A stretch of 11,251 nt of DNA from JBEIVB01 sp040374085 (lineage in GTDB: Bacteria; Bacteroidota; Bacteroidia; UBA4408): the NCBI GenBank assembly GCA_040374085.1, contig JBEIVB010000079.1:1-11251 (forward strand), written 5' to 3'. Of this stretch, positions 1 to 7,060 are shown piece after piece. The notes beneath the pieces are model-generated. The model was given only the letters and a program-made list of their open reading frames with translations, made no database searches and was not told where the DNA came from. Both the position numbers and the translations under genes were made by a program. How positions within the stretch are numbered: position 1 is the stretch's first letter; each line of letters opens with the position of its first letter.

Positions 1-531
1 AGGCATCCAGGCCGGAGAGCCTTTGGGTAGAAGGCGTTCACCGGCCTTAGCCAGCCATGCGGCACCAAGCCAGGAAACAAAAGCAAAAAAGCAAACATGA
101 AAACCCCAGAATCCACGGGTAAACGGCAGCAGAATCATGTGCAGCCGAATAAGCGTTCGGCCCTCATTCAAGTATGCCGAGGCGCCTGACAATTCCCAGT
201 GATCGATTTGTTCCAAAACCCGCTGTTCTCCCTCCGAAAGGGATCCGATTCCGGATAACACTTTCCACCATCCCGAGGAGGGAAGATGCTCATTCAGAAA
301 GCCGGCATCGAGCAAATATTTTAAGACATCGCCCTTTCCGGGATCAGGAAGTATGCGCGCATAAAGCCAATAGAGGCCCAACCCAGAAAAGAGGTGAGCG
401 GCCAAACACGCAAAAGCCCACATTCGGTTGCTCTTTTGAATCCACGTAATCAAACCGGTAATGCGGATGCAAACACCGATCAGGAGCAGCAAGGTTAGAA
501 AGGGAAAAAAGTAAATTGCATCCATCATCAT
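1..531 (-). CDS. Polytopic inner-membrane protein, 3' part beyond window
   Basis: An open frame of 177 codons runs from a triple ATG (531, 528, 525) on the minus strand to the left edge without a stop, so the C-terminal part is missing. GGAG lies 3 nt before the first ATG and 6 nt before the second, so 528 may be the true start. The protein looks membrane-embedded: hydrophobic stretches at about residues 6-28, 37-58 and 130-161. A soluble loop at about 62-128 is rich in Gly, Asp, Glu and Trp and includes DPGKGDVLKYLLDAG and YLNEGRTLIRLH. The arrangement (two helices, a long polar loop containing Asp, then more helices) recalls uncharacterised polytopic glycosyltransferase-like proteins of Bacteroidota, but that is only an impression and I assign no function. 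It is divergent from purL with a 35-bp gap. It lacks sequence resemblance to the paralogues on the right. Confidence 0.7.
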   Translation of the reverse strand, partial: MMMDAIYFFPFLTLLLLIGVCIRITGLITWIQKSNRMWAFACLAAHLFSGLGLYWLYARILPDPGKGDVLKYLLDAGFLNEHLPSSGWWKVLSGIGSLSEGEQRVLEQIDHWELSGASAYLNEGRTLIRLHMILLPFTRGFWGFHVCFFAFVSWLGAAWLAKAGERLLPKGSPAWMP

Positions 532-561
532 CTGCTCCACCGAGGCTATTTCCTAACTTTG
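532..561 (+). promoter_or_regulatory. Candidate Bacteroidota-type promoter of purL
   Basis: TAACTTTG at 554-561 is an exact match to the TAnnTTTG -7 element of Bacteroidota housekeeping promoters. CTG at 532-534, one mismatch from the TTG -33 element, lies 19 bp upstream, a normal spacing. The box ends 5 nt before the purL ATG at 567, so transcripts would be leaderless or nearly so. No Shine-Dalgarno sequence precedes this ATG, which fits. No transcript data support this. Confidence 0.45.
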
Positions 562-566
562 CGCCA

Positions 567-2816
567 ATGAGCCATACAACCCTCCCACAACCCAAAGCCG
601 ACCATGAAGTAGCGGCGAAATTAGGCCTTTTGCCCGAAGAGTACGACCGCATTTGTGTCCTTTTGGGAAAAGAGCCAAACTTCACCGAGCTCAGCATTTA
701 CTCGGTGATGTGGAGCGAGCATTGTTCTTATAAAAACTCCATTCTTTGGTTGAAGACCCTCCCAAAAGAAGGGCCGGGGGTGCTGGCCAAAGCCGGAGAA
801 GAGAATGCCGGCTTGGTAGATGTGGGCGACGGCTGGGCCTGTGCTTTTAAAATTGAATCGCACAACCACCCCTCCGCTGTTGAGCCATACCAAGGCGCGG
901 CAACGGGAGTAGGCGGAATAAACCGCGATATCTTTACCATGGGAGCCCGGCCAGTAGCCATCCTCAACAGCCTCCGCTTCGGTAACCCGGCCGATGCCCG
1001 AACAAAGTGGCTCATAAAAGGGGTGGTGAAGGGCATTGGAGATTATGGAAATGCCTTTGGTGTGCCAACCGTGGGTGGAGAAACCTTTTTTGCGCCCTGT
1101 TATCAGCAGAATCCTCTCGTTAATGCCATGAGCGTTGGTCTGGTGAAAGTGGGTAAAACCCTTTCTGCCATAGCCACCGGCAAGGGCAATCCGGTTTTTA
1201 TTGTTGGCTCTGCAACGGGTAAAGATGGCATACACGGGGCAACCTTTGCCTCTGCCGACCTCACCGAAAACTCGGCCGACGACATACCTTCTGTTCAGGT
1301 GGGCGATCCGTTCCAGGAAAAGCTGTTGTTAGAAGCTACCTTAGAGCTGGTGGAAACAGGGGCCGTTGTTGGTATGCAAGACATGGGTGCTGCCGGCATA
1401 ACCTGCTCCACCTCAGAAATGAGTGCAAAAGGTGGCCACGGCATGGATGTTTGGCTTCACAAAGTGCCCACTCGACAGGCCAATATGCAACCTTTTGAAA
1501 TTCTGTTGTCCGAAAGTCAGGAGCGGATGCTCGTTGTAGTGAAAAAAGGAGAAGAAGAAAAAGCCAAGGCTGTTTTTGCCAAATGGGACATCCATTGCGC
1601 AGAAATTGGGGTGGTTACGGAGGGTGGAACCTTGCGGTATTTTTATAATGAAGAAATTGTGGCCCAAGTTCCTGCCGAATCTTTAGTTCTAGGAGGGGGG
1701 GCACCCGTTTATGAACGCAGTTACCGAGAACCCGAGTACATTCGGGAAGCAGCAGCTTTTCATCCCGATCAGGTGCCGGTACCAAAGGACCTCAAACAAG
1801 TGGCTGCCGACTTGTTAAACCTGCCCAACCTTGCCTCAAAGGCCTGGATAACAGAACAGTACGATTCTATGGTGGGTACCGCTACCCTTACCACCAACCT
1901 CCCCAGCGATGCCGCTCTAATCAACCTCAAAGGCACCGAAAGAGCGTTGGGCATGACCGTAGATTGCAACCCGCGCTATGTATATGCTCACCCCGAAACA
2001 GGAACCGCAATTGCGGTTGCTGAAGCGGCGCGCAATTTGGTGTGTTCAGGTGCAAAACCCCTTGGCGTAACCAATTGTCTCAACTTTGGCAACCCTTATA
2101 ATCCTGAAGTCTATTGGCAATTTGTGGGTGCAATAAAAGGTATGAGCGCAGCCTGCAAAGCCTTTAATACACCGGTTACCGGAGGAAATGTGAGCTTCTA
2201 CAACCAATACACAGAACAGGGAAATACCCTGCCCGTTTTCCCAACTCCTACCATCGGAATGGTTGGCCTTGTTCATAATAAAAAGAATATAAAAGGACTC
2301 AATTTCAAAGGTGCAGGCGATTGCATCATGCTGCTCGGAAAAGCCTCCGACGACATCTGCTCCAGTGAGTACTTGAACAGTTGGCACAACATAACCCAAA
2401 GTCCCCCACCCGCCTTTTCGCTCGAGCACGAAACAGCCTTGTGTGCCATCCTAGAGCAAGCGTTGGAAACCCTGCCCATCAACAGTGTGCACGATTGCGC
2501 AGATGGAGGACTGTGGCTGGCCCTGCTTGAAAAATCTATGCCGGGTGGTTTCGGTTTCTCCATTCACATCCCGGAGACATTTCGTGCCGACGGATTTCTT
2601 TTTGGAGAAGCCCAAGGCAGAGTAGTGATCACCTGTCCAAAAAACTCAGCAGAAGATATTGCCAAATGGTTCACCCTACAGGGCTTAGAGAACTGCATTT
2701 TGGGCGAAGTAACCTCAGGAGAAATTGTAGTTCAGCGCACTTCTTGGGGAAGCATCAACGGCTTCCACGAAATCTGGAAAAAAGGGCTGTCTCAGTATTT
2801 GCCTTCTGAAGGGTAA
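567..2816 (+). CDS. purL: Phosphoribosylformylglycinamidine synthase subunit PurL (short type)
   Basis: Encodes 749 residues of the FGAM synthase large subunit (EC 6.3.5.3), which converts FGAR, ATP and glutamine-derived ammonia to FGAM in the fourth step of cytoplasmic purine synthesis. The length fits the short PurL class that works with separate PurS and PurQ subunits. The glutaminase domain of the roughly 1200-1300-residue long class is absent, and purS and purQ are not in this window. Visible family motifs are WSEHCSYKNS at 49-58 (His52 is the probable catalytic His), ESHNHPSAVEPYQGAATGVGG at 97-117 (nucleotide and metal site), and GMQDMGAAG at 269-277. The second AIRS-like half contains TGGNVSFYN and HDCADGGL. 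The frame extends upstream to an ATG at 516, but 567 is preferred: the extra 17 residues are Pro/Ser-rich and unlike the family, and the promoter-like box at 554-561 would lie inside that extension. Its 3' end overlaps the convergent oxidoreductase gene by 25 bp. Confidence 0.96.
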   Translation: MSHTTLPQPKADHEVAAKLGLLPEEYDRICVLLGKEPNFTELSIYSVMWSEHCSYKNSILWLKTLPKEGPGVLAKAGEENAGLVDVGDGWACAFKIESHNHPSAVEPYQGAATGVGGINRDIFTMGARPVAILNSLRFGNPADARTKWLIKGVVKGIGDYGNAFGVPTVGGETFFAPCYQQNPLVNAMSVGLVKVGKTLSAIATGKGNPVFIVGSATGKDGIHGATFASADLTENSADDIPSVQVGDPFQEKLLLEATLELVETGAVVGMQDMGAAGITCSTSEMSAKGGHGMDVWLHKVPTRQANMQPFEILLSESQERMLVVVKKGEEEKAKAVFAKWDIHCAEIGVVTEGGTLRYFYNEEIVAQVPAESLVLGGGAPVYERSYREPEYIREAAAFHPDQVPVPKDLKQVAADLLNLPNLASKAWITEQYDSMVGTATLTTNLPSDAALINLKGTERALGMTVDCNPRYVYAHPETGTAIAVAEAARNLVCSGAKPLGVTNCLNFGNPYNPEVYWQFVGAIKGMSAACKAFNTPVTGGNVSFYNQYTEQGNTLPVFPTPTIGMVGLVHNKKNIKGLNFKGAGDCIMLLGKASDDICSSEYLNSWHNITQSPPPAFSLEHETALCAILEQALETLPINSVHDCADGGLWLALLEKSMPGGFGFSIHIPETFRADGFLFGEAQGRVVITCPKNSAEDIAKWFTLQGLENCILGEVTSGEIVVQRTSWGSINGFHEIWKKGLSQYLPSEG

Positions 2817-3952
2817 ACCATCATGGCGCAGAGCTTTCGCGCCACCAGCGTGCCAATGGCAATGCCCATTCCGCCCATCCTTACTCCAGTGTGAAGGCCG
2901 GGCTTTAGGGTTTTTACAATAGGTCGTTTTGCGTCTCCCATGCCCATGATACCCGTCCATCTGAATTCGATTTTCGGCACCTCCTCTTGGGGGAAAAGCA
3001 CGTCTTTCAGAAACCGATTCAGCCCTTCCTCAACGGTTGGATTTATGCCGGATTCCATTGTTGTTTCTCCTACTTTATCCAGGTTTCTAGCCCCTCCCAG
3101 CAAAATGCGTTTTCCTATATTTCTAAAGTAATAATATCCTTCTTCTGCATGGAATGTACCGCTCCAAGCAAGTTGAGGAACAGGCTCGGTTACCAACACT
3201 TGCGCTCGAGCGGGCAGCACCCCCAATTCCGGCATCAACTCCGAAGCAAATCCATTTGTACACAACACCAATTGCGACGTTTCCATAAAAGCCCCACTGC
3301 CCAGCAGCAAGCGCCAGCCCTGAGGCGAAGGTTCAAACCCCTTAACGGAAACGCCAAAGTTCAACTCAACACCGTGCAGGCGGCACATTCGCTCTAGGTT
3401 TCGCATCAAATACACGGGGTGCAAGGCTCCTTCAAATGCATTGAAAATCCAATGGTTCATGCCTCCACCAAAAAGTCCGTCTTTCCCAGGTTTTCCAAGA
3501 CTGTATACCGCATTGTGACCCGTAATGGTGCTCAATTTTTCGTTCAGCGATTGAATCTGAGCAGCAACCTCTTGGAAGGCAATCGGATTCCGGAATCCCT
3601 CCCAGCCTCCACCGGGATGGTAATCCAGAACGTCTTTGCCATGGATCAAAAGCAACTCTTGCAACCCATTCCAGCGCATAGCTACGGTGTCCCAAACTTC
3701 AGATTCTGGCATCTGCTTGAGGTCGTCGAGAAGCTCGCCTGCCGAGCCGAAACAGGCAAATCCGGCGTTTTTCACACTGGCTCCGGCAGGGTTTGCCCCC
3801 CTTTCCACCACCCTAACCACCCAGTTGGGCTTTGCCTGTTTAAGAAACAGGGCCGTACTCAATCCCACCAAACCCGCGCCAACCACGATTGCATCGGCAT
3901 TTGGAGGGGGGGCATCCGACTCCCAAAAAGAGGGCAAAGAACCATTAGTCAT
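2792..3952 (-). CDS. FAD-dependent oxidoreductase, DAO family
   Basis: Encodes 386 residues with the architecture of the D-amino-acid oxidase / glycine-sarcosine oxidase superfamily, FAD enzymes that oxidise amines or amino acids. The N-terminal Rossmann beta-alpha-beta unit is clear: AIVVGAGLVGLSTA with Gly25, Gly27 and Gly30, then Glu50 at the end of strand 2 (RVVERG), the expected ribose-binding acid. A flavin-contact segment GASVKNAGFACFGS follows at 57-70. The C-terminal FAD-binding part is also visible: RWTGIMGMGDAKRPIV from about 331 and RMGGMGIAIG at about 358-367. Full length for the family, without signal peptide or membrane segment, so cytosolic. The substrate cannot be read from the sequence. 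It starts at ATG 3950-3952 and ends in TGA at 2792-2794, inside the end of purL on the other strand. The 101-bp gap to the divergent repeat-protein gene probably holds both promoters. Confidence 0.88.
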   Translation of the reverse strand: MTNGSLPSFWESDAPPPNADAIVVGAGLVGLSTALFLKQAKPNWVVRVVERGANPAGASVKNAGFACFGSAGELLDDLKQMPESEVWDTVAMRWNGLQELLLIHGKDVLDYHPGGGWEGFRNPIAFQEVAAQIQSLNEKLSTITGHNAVYSLGKPGKDGLFGGGMNHWIFNAFEGALHPVYLMRNLERMCRLHGVELNFGVSVKGFEPSPQGWRLLLGSGAFMETSQLVLCTNGFASELMPELGVLPARAQVLVTEPVPQLAWSGTFHAEEGYYYFRNIGKRILLGGARNLDKVGETTMESGINPTVEEGLNRFLKDVLFPQEEVPKIEFRWTGIMGMGDAKRPIVKTLKPGLHTGVRMGGMGIAIGTLVARKLCAMMVYPSEGKY

Positions 3953-3994
3953 TTGGGCTTAATTTTCATCAAAAACTGAGGCAATTTCGGGAAA

Positions 3995-4024
3995 TTGGGC
4001 GATATTTGCGGTTATTCACTTTTG
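3995..4024 (+). promoter_or_regulatory. Candidate promoter of the repeat-protein operon
   Basis: TTG at 3995-3997, a 19-bp spacer and CACTTTTG at 4017-4024 match the Bacteroidota TTG-N19-TAnnTTTG consensus with one mismatch (C for the first T). GATATTTG at 4001-4008 is a weaker alternative -7 box. Transcription from the first would give a leader of roughly 25 nt before the ATG at 4054. This site lies in the 101-bp divergent gap (3953-4053). I saw no convincing -7 box there for the minus-strand oxidoreductase gene and no clear operator palindrome. Confidence 0.4.
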
Positions 4025-4053
4025 ACCCCCTTTTGCGCACTTCAAGTCCAGAC

Positions 4054-5823
4054 ATGATGTATTTTCCCTTGCAGTTGTTAAGCAGGATGCACCTTGTTGT
4101 TCTTGGTATTGTTTTCATGTTCGCATGGGAATGCGATGTGAGCGCACAAGACGGCAAGACCGCTGCGCCTGCCTCATGGTCTTTCGAAATGAAATGGGAT
4201 GTTCAGGACTACGGCGGTGGGGGCCTTTCAGGAGTTAAGGTTTCCATTACCGAGGATGGGCAGGATTTCAAAACCTTGACTACCAGCTCCAATGGGCGTT
4301 TTGTAATTGTGTTTCCCCCAGACCACGAGTATGTTATGACCTTTAGTCTCAAAGGCTACGTAACCAAAAAAGTGGAGGTTAGCACCCGAAACGGGCCAAC
4401 CGAAAATTTGAAATTGCGGCGCGATGCGACCATTGCGCTTTTTAAGGAGATGAAAGACTTGGACGTTTCCATCTTGCAAAAGCCGGTTGGGAAAATGTTC
4501 TATGATGCTACTAAGGGAGCATTCGACTACGACGCTGCTTACACTAGGAGCATCACCTCCAAACTGGAAAAAATGGTTAAGGAGATCGAGCTGCGCGTGG
4601 CAGAGGCGGAAGAGGCAAAGCAGCGTGAAGTTGAGGAGGCGCGTAAAAAAGCCGAGTCCGAGGCTAAGGCCAAAGCAGATGCGGAGCGCAAAGCCAAGGA
4701 AGCCGAAGACGCGCGCAGGGAGGCAGAGGAAAAGGCAAAGCGTTTGGCAGCCGATGAGGCGGCGCAGCGTGCAAAAGACGAAGTTAAGGCTAAGTTAGAG
4801 GCTGAGAAACGGGAGGCGGCTCGAAGAAAAGCCGAAGAAGAAGCACGGCTAAATGCGGAAATAGAAGCAAAGGAAAAGGCCGAGCAGGAGGCTCAGGAGC
4901 GCGCAGATGCAGAGCGAAGAGCCAAAGAGGATGCAGCACGCCAAGCCAAGGAAGAAGAAGCCGCGCGTAAAAAAGCAGAAGAAGAAATCCGAAAAAAAGC
5001 CCTCCAAGATGAGCAAGCGCGCAAAGATGCCGAGCGGAAAGCCAAAGAGTTAGAGGAGGAGCGGAAGAGAGCAGAGGAAGAAGCGCGTATTCAGGCTGAA
5101 AAAGATGCCCGAGAGAAAGCGGCGGCAGAGGCGCGCATGAAAGTTGAAGCCGAAAAACGTGCACGGGAAGAGGAAATAGAGCGCAAAAAAGCCGAGCAAG
5201 AGGCGGAAAGAAGAGCGAAGGAAGAGGATGCCGCCAGAAAAAAACAAGATGAAGAAGACCGCAAACGAGCCGAGTTAGAAGCCCAGCGGAAAGCCAAGGA
5301 AGACGAGGCGGATCGAAAGAAGGCGGAGGAGGAAGCCCGTCGTAAAGCCGAAAATGATGCGCGAGAAAAATCAGCGGAAGAGGCTCGTCTGAAAGCCGAG
5401 GCAGAATATCGGGCTCAGGAAGAGGCTGAGGCTCGCCGGAAAGCGGAGCTGGAGGCACTGCGGGCCGCCAAGGAGGAAGAAGCCGCGCGCAAGAAAGCTG
5501 AAGAAGACGCACGTCGCCAAGCCGAAAGAGATGCCAGACAGAAAACGGGTGAGGAAGCCCGTCTTAGAGCTGAGGCCGAAATGCGGGCAAAAGAGGAGGA
5601 AGCTGCTCGAAAAAAAGCTGAGCTGGATGCACAGCGTAAAGCCAAAGAAGAAGAAGCCGCTCGAAAAAAAGCTGAAGAACAAGCGCTTCGGCTTGCAGAT
5701 AAAGAGGCCCGAGACAAAGCCGCTGAAGAGGCCAGATTAAAAACTGAAGCCGAACTAAAAGCAAGGGACGATGAAGCGGCGCGCAAACGAGCAGAACTGG
5801 AGGCTCAGCGTCTTGCCAACTAA
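4054..5823 (+). CDS. Exported beta-domain / long-helix repeat protein, paralogue 1 (N-terminal part, ends at premature stop)
   Basis: 589 residues up to TAA at 5821-5823. ATG 4054 is chosen over an in-frame TTG at 4006 because 4006 lies inside the promoter-like element. ATG 4087 is another option. Residues 1-31 look like a Sec signal (hydrophobic core about 13-25, cleavage after VSA before QDG), with no lipobox. Residues about 42-126 resemble a carboxypeptidase-regulatory-like beta sandwich (GVKVSITEDG, SSNGRFVI, SLKGYVTKKVEVST). Residues 127-164 carry the signature shared by all three paralogues: LDVSIL, KPVGK, YDATKG, FDYDAAYT. From about 168 onward the chain is almost only Ala, Glu, Lys, Arg with some Asp, Gln and Leu, predicted as one continuous helix. 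It is richer in Arg and Leu than paralogue 3. The stop falls within the helix, so the C-terminal domain present in the same frame (5824-7053) is lost unless the stop is read through. Annotation pipelines may label it TolA-like from composition alone. Function unknown. Confidence 0.8.
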   Translation: MMYFPLQLLSRMHLVVLGIVFMFAWECDVSAQDGKTAAPASWSFEMKWDVQDYGGGGLSGVKVSITEDGQDFKTLTTSSNGRFVIVFPPDHEYVMTFSLKGYVTKKVEVSTRNGPTENLKLRRDATIALFKEMKDLDVSILQKPVGKMFYDATKGAFDYDAAYTRSITSKLEKMVKEIELRVAEAEEAKQREVEEARKKAESEAKAKADAERKAKEAEDARREAEEKAKRLAADEAAQRAKDEVKAKLEAEKREAARRKAEEEARLNAEIEAKEKAEQEAQERADAERRAKEDAARQAKEEEAARKKAEEEIRKKALQDEQARKDAERKAKELEEERKRAEEEARIQAEKDAREKAAAEARMKVEAEKRAREEEIERKKAEQEAERRAKEEDAARKKQDEEDRKRAELEAQRKAKEDEADRKKAEEEARRKAENDAREKSAEEARLKAEAEYRAQEEAEARRKAELEALRAAKEEEAARKKAEEDARRQAERDARQKTGEEARLRAEAEMRAKEEEAARKKAELDAQRKAKEEEAARKKAEEQALRLADKEARDKAAEEARLKTEAELKARDDEAARKRAELEAQRLAN

Positions 5824-6018
5824 GTAGAAGCCGCCAGAAAAAAAACGGAGCAGGATGCCCTGAAGCAAGCTGAAAAAGATGCTCGGGATGCAGCACTTCA
5901 AGAGGCGCGCATGAAAGCCGAAGCAGAAAAGCGCGCACGCGAAGAGGAGGAGGCCCGAAGAAAAGCGGAGCTGGATGCCGAAAAAAAGGCAAAAGAGGAA
6001 GCTGCTGCAAGTAAAAAA
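5071..6018 (+). repeat. 58-residue (174-bp) super-repeat, five copies, in paralogue 1
   Basis: Five copies at 5071-5244, 5323-5496, 5497-5670, 5671-5844 and 5845-6018, each exactly 174 bp. The first two are separated by a 78-bp related insert (5245-5322), and copies 2-5 are directly abutting. Each copy has the order 8+8+8+16+8+10 residues, for example AEEEARRK, AENDAREK, SAEEARLK, then a 16-mer beginning [AVT]EAE, then AELEALRA, and finally AKEEEAARKK. Amino-acid order is well kept, while codons for Ala, Glu, Lys and Arg differ freely between copies, so the copies are not recent perfect duplicates. Copy 4 contains the premature stop at its residue 51. A degenerate sixth copy may follow from 6019. 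Confidence 0.85.
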
Positions 6019-7053
6019 GCAGAGGAGCAGGCAATGCGCAAGGCGGAAGAAGAGGCAAAGCGCCTAGCCTTGGAAGAACTCAAAGCCAAGGCAGATGCTG
6101 AGCGCCGAGCAAGGGAAGAAGAAGCTGCGCGATTGCGGGCAGAAGAAGACGCCCGGAGGAAAGCCGAATCCGAAGCCCTAAAAGCCGCAGCAGCAGAAGA
6201 GGTGGCAAGAAAGAACGCAGGAAAGAAAGCCATAAATGAGTCCTTGGCAGAAAGAAGGGCTGCCGAACAAGCCAAGAAGGCCGCCGAACTTGAAGCCCAG
6301 CGAAAAGAACAAGAGCTAAACAAATTAGAAATTGAAGCACAACGATTGGCTCGAATGGAGGAGATGGCCCAAAAGAAGTTGGAGAACGAAGCTAAATCGG
6401 AAGCTTACAGAGACAGGGCGAGGAGAGAAACAGACTCCTTAAAGGCCACCACGGAAGCCCAAAGACAATCGGATCTGGAGGCAAGAAAAGCAAATGCCGA
6501 GGAAATAAAAAAGAAGACTCTTGAGAAAAAGTTGCTTGCCGAAGCTGAAAAAGAATACCAACAACAACAGGAAGTTGAACGGAATAAAAAGATTGCCCTA
6601 GAGGCAGCCCAAAAGAAGGCAGAAATTGAGGCTTCTGCCAAGGCAAGGCAAGATGAAATCAACCAACGCAAGGCCGAATTGTTGGCCAGAATGCAAGCCA
6701 TGGAGGAAGCACGAAAAAAAGCAGCCGCCGATGCGTTGGCATCCAAACAAGCCAGATTGGAGGCTTTAAAAAAAGCGAACGAAACCCCGAATAGAACCGT
6801 TGACAATGGTGTTGTAAATACCGCCGCAAAACCCACCAAGGAAATCTACTTGGAAGAACTGGCAAAAAAGTACCCGGAAGGAAAGACAGAAGAAACCGAG
6901 GATACCGACCGTTTCCGAATGGTTCGAATCATCATCGTGAAAGGCGGCAAGGCCACCGAGTATAAGAAGATTGCGTTTAATTTCGGCATGATCTCATACA
7001 AAAGGAACGACCTGGACATTAGTGAACAACAATACAAGCAAGAAACCCGCTAA
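5824..7053 (+). pseudogene. C-terminal remainder of paralogue 1 beyond the in-frame stop
   Basis: Immediately after TAA 5821-5823 the same frame continues for 409 sense codons to TAA at 7051-7053, with no frameshift and no second stop. It completes super-repeat copy 4, carries copy 5, continues the helix to about 6775, and ends in a globular domain at 6838-7050. That domain (71 residues) contains LEELAKKYPEG, RIIIVKGGKA, TEYKKIAF and NDLDISE, and matches the last 72 residues of paralogue 2. This is therefore the missing part of one 999-codon gene starting at 4054. An internal ATG at 5911 has AGAGG 5 nt upstream and could restart translation. Such a product would lack a signal peptide, and the same sequence pattern recurs elsewhere in the repeats, so it is probably chance. 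The stop is 7 nt before the ATG of paralogue 2. Confidence 0.75.
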
Positions 7054-7060
7054 TATTTTC

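Noticed and set aside
174..449. 91-codon plus-strand open frame
   Set aside because: It lies antisense to a longer minus-strand frame with clear membrane segments, and its translation has no domain-like features.
2824..2844. Perfect inverted repeat TGGCGC, 9-nt loop, GCGCCA just after the purL stop
   Set aside because: No T-run follows and it lies in the coding sequence of the oxidoreductase, where it encodes ordinary residues. Not enough for a terminator call.
4054..4146. Lipoprotein signal in paralogue 1 (Cys in FAWECDVSAQ) or in paralogue 3 (LGCC)
   Set aside because: The residues before these Cys do not fit a lipobox, and in paralogue 3 the Cys pair precedes the hydrophobic core. Ordinary signal peptidase I sites are better.
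4558..6775. Calling the proteins TolA
   Set aside because: The likeness is only Ala/Lys/Glu composition. There is no N-terminal membrane anchor of the TolA type, no TolA C-terminal domain, and no tolQ, tolR, tolB or pal nearby.
5911..7053. Separate gene starting at ATG 5911
   Set aside because: It is in frame with paralogue 1, begins in the middle of super-repeat copy 5, and lacks a signal peptide and the N-terminal domains. It is best seen as the remainder of the interrupted gene.
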